Source: Streptomyces fildesensis
Lineage (GTDB): Bacteria; Actinomycetota; Actinomycetes; Streptomycetales; Streptomycetaceae
Assembly: GCF_016107395.1 (NCBI RefSeq)
Contig: NZ_JAAIKO010000012.1
Coordinates: forward strand, 1-64,000
DNA: 64,000 bases
Direction of reading: 5' to 3'
Below are positions 61,677 to 64,000 of this stretch, piece after piece. Position numbers and translations under genes: made by a program. How positions within the stretch are numbered: position 1 is the first letter of the stretch; every line of letters begins with the position of its first letter. Below the pieces are notes generated by a model. That model was not told the DNA's origin. It made no database searches and saw only the letters and a program-made list of their open reading frames with translations.

Positions 61677-62195
61677 TCACCGCAGGTTTCGCTGCCACCT
61701 GATCTCGCCGTCGTGCCATTGGCCGGTGGGCGCCAGTCCGCAGGCGGCGGCGACGGCGGCCGACGCCCGGTGGTCCGGATGGACATGGGCGACGAGGGTG
61801 TCCACGGGTTGGCGCTCCAGCCAGCCGACCAGGCCCAGCGCCGCCTCCGTGGCGATGCCGCGCCCTTGCCACGGGGTGCCGACGACCCAGGCGATCTCGG
61901 CGGTCAGGCCGTCTCCGGAAGGGCCGATCGTCGCCTGGACCGTGCCCGCCAGGGAGGTCTCCTCGCGCAGCCGGATCACCCAGTTGCACCACGAGACCGC
62001 AGGGTCGGGTGCGCCGGCGACCATGCGTTCGTAGCGGGCCCGCAGGTCCTGCGGAGTGTCCGGGGCGCCACCGATGAAAGTGTGCAGGGCCGGGTCGGCC
62101 AGCGTGGCGGCCATCTCCCCGGCGTGATCCACGAGGAGGGGCAGCAGTTCCAGACGCTCCGTGCCGATGGCCGCGGTTCTGATCGTGGGATTCAC
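61677..62195 (-). CDS. GNAT-family acetyltransferase
   Basis: This 172-residue N-acetyltransferase of the RimJ/RimL-like branch shows RLELLPLLVDHAGEM at the start, WVVGTPWQGRGIATEAALGL for the acetyl-CoA loop, and ASAAVAAACGLAPTGQWHD near the end. The acceptor (protein N-terminus, amino sugar, antibiotic) is unknown. GTG 62195 is the first good start. Confidence 0.85.
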   Translation of the reverse strand: MNPTIRTAAIGTERLELLPLLVDHAGEMAATLADPALHTFIGGAPDTPQDLRARYERMVAGAPDPAVSWCNWVIRLREETSLAGTVQATIGPSGDGLTAEIAWVVGTPWQGRGIATEAALGLVGWLERQPVDTLVAHVHPDHRASAAVAAACGLAPTGQWHDGEIRWQRNLR

Positions 62196-62384
62196 CGTCC
62201 TGGCTTCCGATCCCGGTCGGGGAGTGTGTCCGACATGCCCATCGGTTGATGGTGCCTGATGGGGCGGACCGGCGGAACCGTTTATTCGGATGGGAATCCG
62301 GGCCCGTTCGGCGTTGAATCGGTCCGGGAACCCGAGCCGATCCGAACCGGTGCGTTATCCCAGCGGTTCTGAAGGAGAAATGCG

Positions 62385-63365
62385 ATGCAATACACCCGCC
62401 TGGGTGCTTCAGGACTCGTCGTGTCCCGGCTGGGTCTCGGCATGATGAGTTACGGCGACACCAGCCGGCGCGCCTGGCACCTCTCCGAGGAGGAGGCGGA
62501 GCCGATCGTGCGGCATGCGGTGGAGCAGGGCGTGACGTTGTTCGACACCGCCGACATGTACGACCGGGGCGCCAGTGAAGAGGTCACCGGACGGCTGCTC
62601 GCGCGGCTCTTCGACGACCGCGACGACTACGTCCTCGCCACCAAGGTGTACTACCCGATGAGCGAGAAACCGGGCGACCGGGGTCTGTCGCGCAAACACA
62701 TCCTCGCCTCGGTGGACGGCTCCCTGCGCCGTCTCGGCACCGACCACATCGACCTCTACCAGATCCATCGCTGGGACCAGGAGACGACCATCGAGGAGAC
62801 GATGGACGCGCTCGACACCGTCGTACGGGCCGGGAAGGTCCGCTACATCGGCGCATCGAGCATGTACGCATGGCAGTTCGTCAAGGCGCAGCACACCGCC
62901 GTGCTCGCGGGCGGCACGCGCTTCGTGTCCATGCAGAACCACTACAACCTCGTCTACCGCGAGGAGGAACGGGAGATGATCCCGCTCTGCCTCGACCAGG
63001 GCGTCGGCGTCCTGCCGTACAGCCCGCTCGCGCGCGGACTCCTCGCGGGTGGCCGGGGGCGCGGCGGCGAGCGCACCACCACCCGCGGCGGCGCCGATCC
63101 GCTCGCCGACCAGCTCTACACGGAAGCCGACTTCGACGTCGTCGACACGCTCCGTGCCGTCGCCTCCGAGCTCGGTGTGCCACCGGCCCGGGTTGCCCTC
63201 GCCTGGCTGCTGAACAAGGAGGGTGTGAGCGCCCCGATCGTCGGTGCGACCAAGCTCGCCCACCTCCAGGACGCCGTCGCGGCACTGGACGTCACCCTTT
63301 CACCGACGCACATGGCGCGTCTGGAGGCGGACTACAGTCCGCACCCGGGGATGGGGCCGGAGTAG
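62385..63365 (+). CDS. aldo/keto reductase
   Basis: This 326-residue TIM-barrel NADP(H)-dependent aldo/keto reductase shows FDTADMYDRGASE (catalytic Asp and Tyr), TKVYYP (Lys) and QIHRWD (His). YSPLARGLLAGG and IVGATKLAHLQD are cofactor-loop landmarks. It resembles the YajO/Gfo-type AKR branch. The substrate is unknown. ATG 62385 follows AAGGAGA with good spacing. Confidence 0.9.
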   Translation: MQYTRLGASGLVVSRLGLGMMSYGDTSRRAWHLSEEEAEPIVRHAVEQGVTLFDTADMYDRGASEEVTGRLLARLFDDRDDYVLATKVYYPMSEKPGDRGLSRKHILASVDGSLRRLGTDHIDLYQIHRWDQETTIEETMDALDTVVRAGKVRYIGASSMYAWQFVKAQHTAVLAGGTRFVSMQNHYNLVYREEEREMIPLCLDQGVGVLPYSPLARGLLAGGRGRGGERTTTRGGADPLADQLYTEADFDVVDTLRAVASELGVPPARVALAWLLNKEGVSAPIVGATKLAHLQDAVAALDVTLSPTHMARLEADYSPHPGMGPE

Positions 63366-63561
63366 CGGCCCGCTCGCGGCGCGGGCGGAACCGCGCGCCG
63401 GAACGCCGTCGTGGAACGGCGCTTGAGTGGGCCGAATCGCCCCTGGACGGACGGCGCACGGTCGGGCACCGTGGGTGATCGCATATTCGGCGCCGGGTGT
63501 TCGCTCACCGGTGCACGGGCATGCCCTGTCATCCATCCGGTATCAGGAACTGGGGTCTTTC

Positions 63562-64000
63562 GTGAGACACGTGACCAAGGTCTTAGCCGCACTCTCCTCC
63601 GCGGCGCTCCTGTCGCTCGGCGCTGCCAACTCCGCCCAGGCGGACAGCCCCGACAACGGCTTCTTCAACAAGCTGACCAATCTGAACTCCGGCATGTGCG
63701 CCGCGGTGGGCAACAACTCCACCCAGCCCGGCGCCGGCCTGATCCAGTTTCCGTGCGACAACAAGTACAACAAGCAGTTCTCGTCGGGCTGGGCGGGCAC
63801 CAGCGCCTACTTCCTCCGGGTCCGTTCGACCGGTCAGTGCGTCACCCCGCAGGGCCCGGCCAACCATGCCCTGGTCGTCCAGTCGTACTGTTCCAACAAC
63901 GACGCGCAGGTGTGGGTGGCCGAGTCGCTCGGCAACGACAGCTACCGGCTCAGGAACCGCTCCAGCGGCCTGTGCCTGACGGCGGCCTGGGGTATGACCA
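63562..64000 (+). CDS. secreted ricin-B-type lectin (partial, runs off the window)
   Basis: The frame from GTG 63562 is open to the end of the window (146 codons). A signal peptide (about 1-30, VLAALSSAALLSLGAANSAQ) precedes a beta-trefoil of ricin-B type. LTNLNSGMCAAVG, STGQCVTPQGP and RSSGLCLTAAWG are successive subdomains, and DAQVWV holds the Q-x-W motif. It probably binds carbohydrate outside the cell. Whether a catalytic domain follows cannot be seen. Confidence 0.85.
   Translation, partial: MRHVTKVLAALSSAALLSLGAANSAQADSPDNGFFNKLTNLNSGMCAAVGNNSTQPGAGLIQFPCDNKYNKQFSSGWAGTSAYFLRVRSTGQCVTPQGPANHALVVQSYCSNNDAQVWVAESLGNDSYRLRNRSSGLCLTAAWGMT

Overview
The window reads as chromosomal DNA of a Streptomyces-like actinobacterium. 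GC is very high, with strong G/C preference at third codon positions. Genes often overlap by 1-4 nt, and GTG/TTG starts sit behind AGGAGG-type ribosome sites. Actinobacterial families are present (DUF6296, DUF4190, MmyB regulators, a DasR-type chitinase promoter, RHS toxin with immunity gene). No rRNA, complete tRNA, integrase, transposase or CRISPR array was seen. Many secreted enzymes, several broken genes and little housekeeping content suggest an accessory region or chromosome arm.

Layout. 1-9.5 kb: a PEP-mutase-like enzyme, an Ada-AlkA repair protein, a secreted S1 protease, an N-domain/ArsR regulator, a secreted cutinase-NlpC/P60-SH3x4 fusion, a GH19 chitinase with DasR-like operators, a 2H phosphoesterase, and an unlisted small ORF with eight cysteines. 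9.7-10.3 kb: a deletion scar between an SDR and a TetR gene. 10.4-17.6 kb: a tightly coupled seven-gene operon on the minus strand, made of a branched-chain-type ABC importer, a cytosolic alpha/beta hydrolase and a secreted PHB-depolymerase-type esterase. 18-22.9 kb: a GH16 protein without signal peptide, an MFS transporter, and a TetR gene divergent from two small membrane proteins. 23-27.8 kb: a choline-to-glycine-betaine operon (aldehyde dehydrogenase, permease, GMC choline oxidoreductase). 27.9-31 kb: a FUSC membrane protein, then gene debris with a second regulator/SDR deletion scar. 31-36.2 kb: a DHFR-like protein, a hydrolase, an SDR, and an ECF41-like sigma factor with an added zinc-finger N-terminus beside an SDR lacking its catalytic Tyr/Lys. 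36.2-41.3 kb: a two-gene envelope polysaccharide operon, a processive GT2 synthase plus a 1005-residue acyltransferase-SGNH-GH16 fusion. 41.5-45.1 kb: a HAD protein, a TPR-like protein, and a collapsed RHS toxin locus that keeps its toxin tip and immunity gene. 45.2-49.3 kb: a secreted carboxylesterase, a secreted SurE-like phosphatase and an MFS transporter with a 20-codon leader peptide. 50-56 kb: PAP2, LysE, SRPBCC, HIT, methyltransferase, Tat-exported phospholipase C, barstar. 56.4-58.7 kb: a paralogue of the first regulator, then a PfpI-MarR operon with visible operators. 58.8-64 kb: DUF6296, a 53-residue stand-alone chitin-binding-type module, a frameshifted ABC exporter, GNAT, aldo/keto reductase and the start of a ricin-B lectin.

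Functional themes. One is secreted degradation of chitin, polyester/cutin and phospholipids, with one polymer hydrolase wired directly to an importer. Another is envelope polysaccharide synthesis and O-acylation. A third is genome decay: two head-to-head regulator/SDR pairs have lost the same central part (both N-termini and the shared promoter), and an RHS locus has collapsed around its toxin-immunity tip. Paired inverted repeats (stems of 10-21 bp) mark most convergent gene ends.
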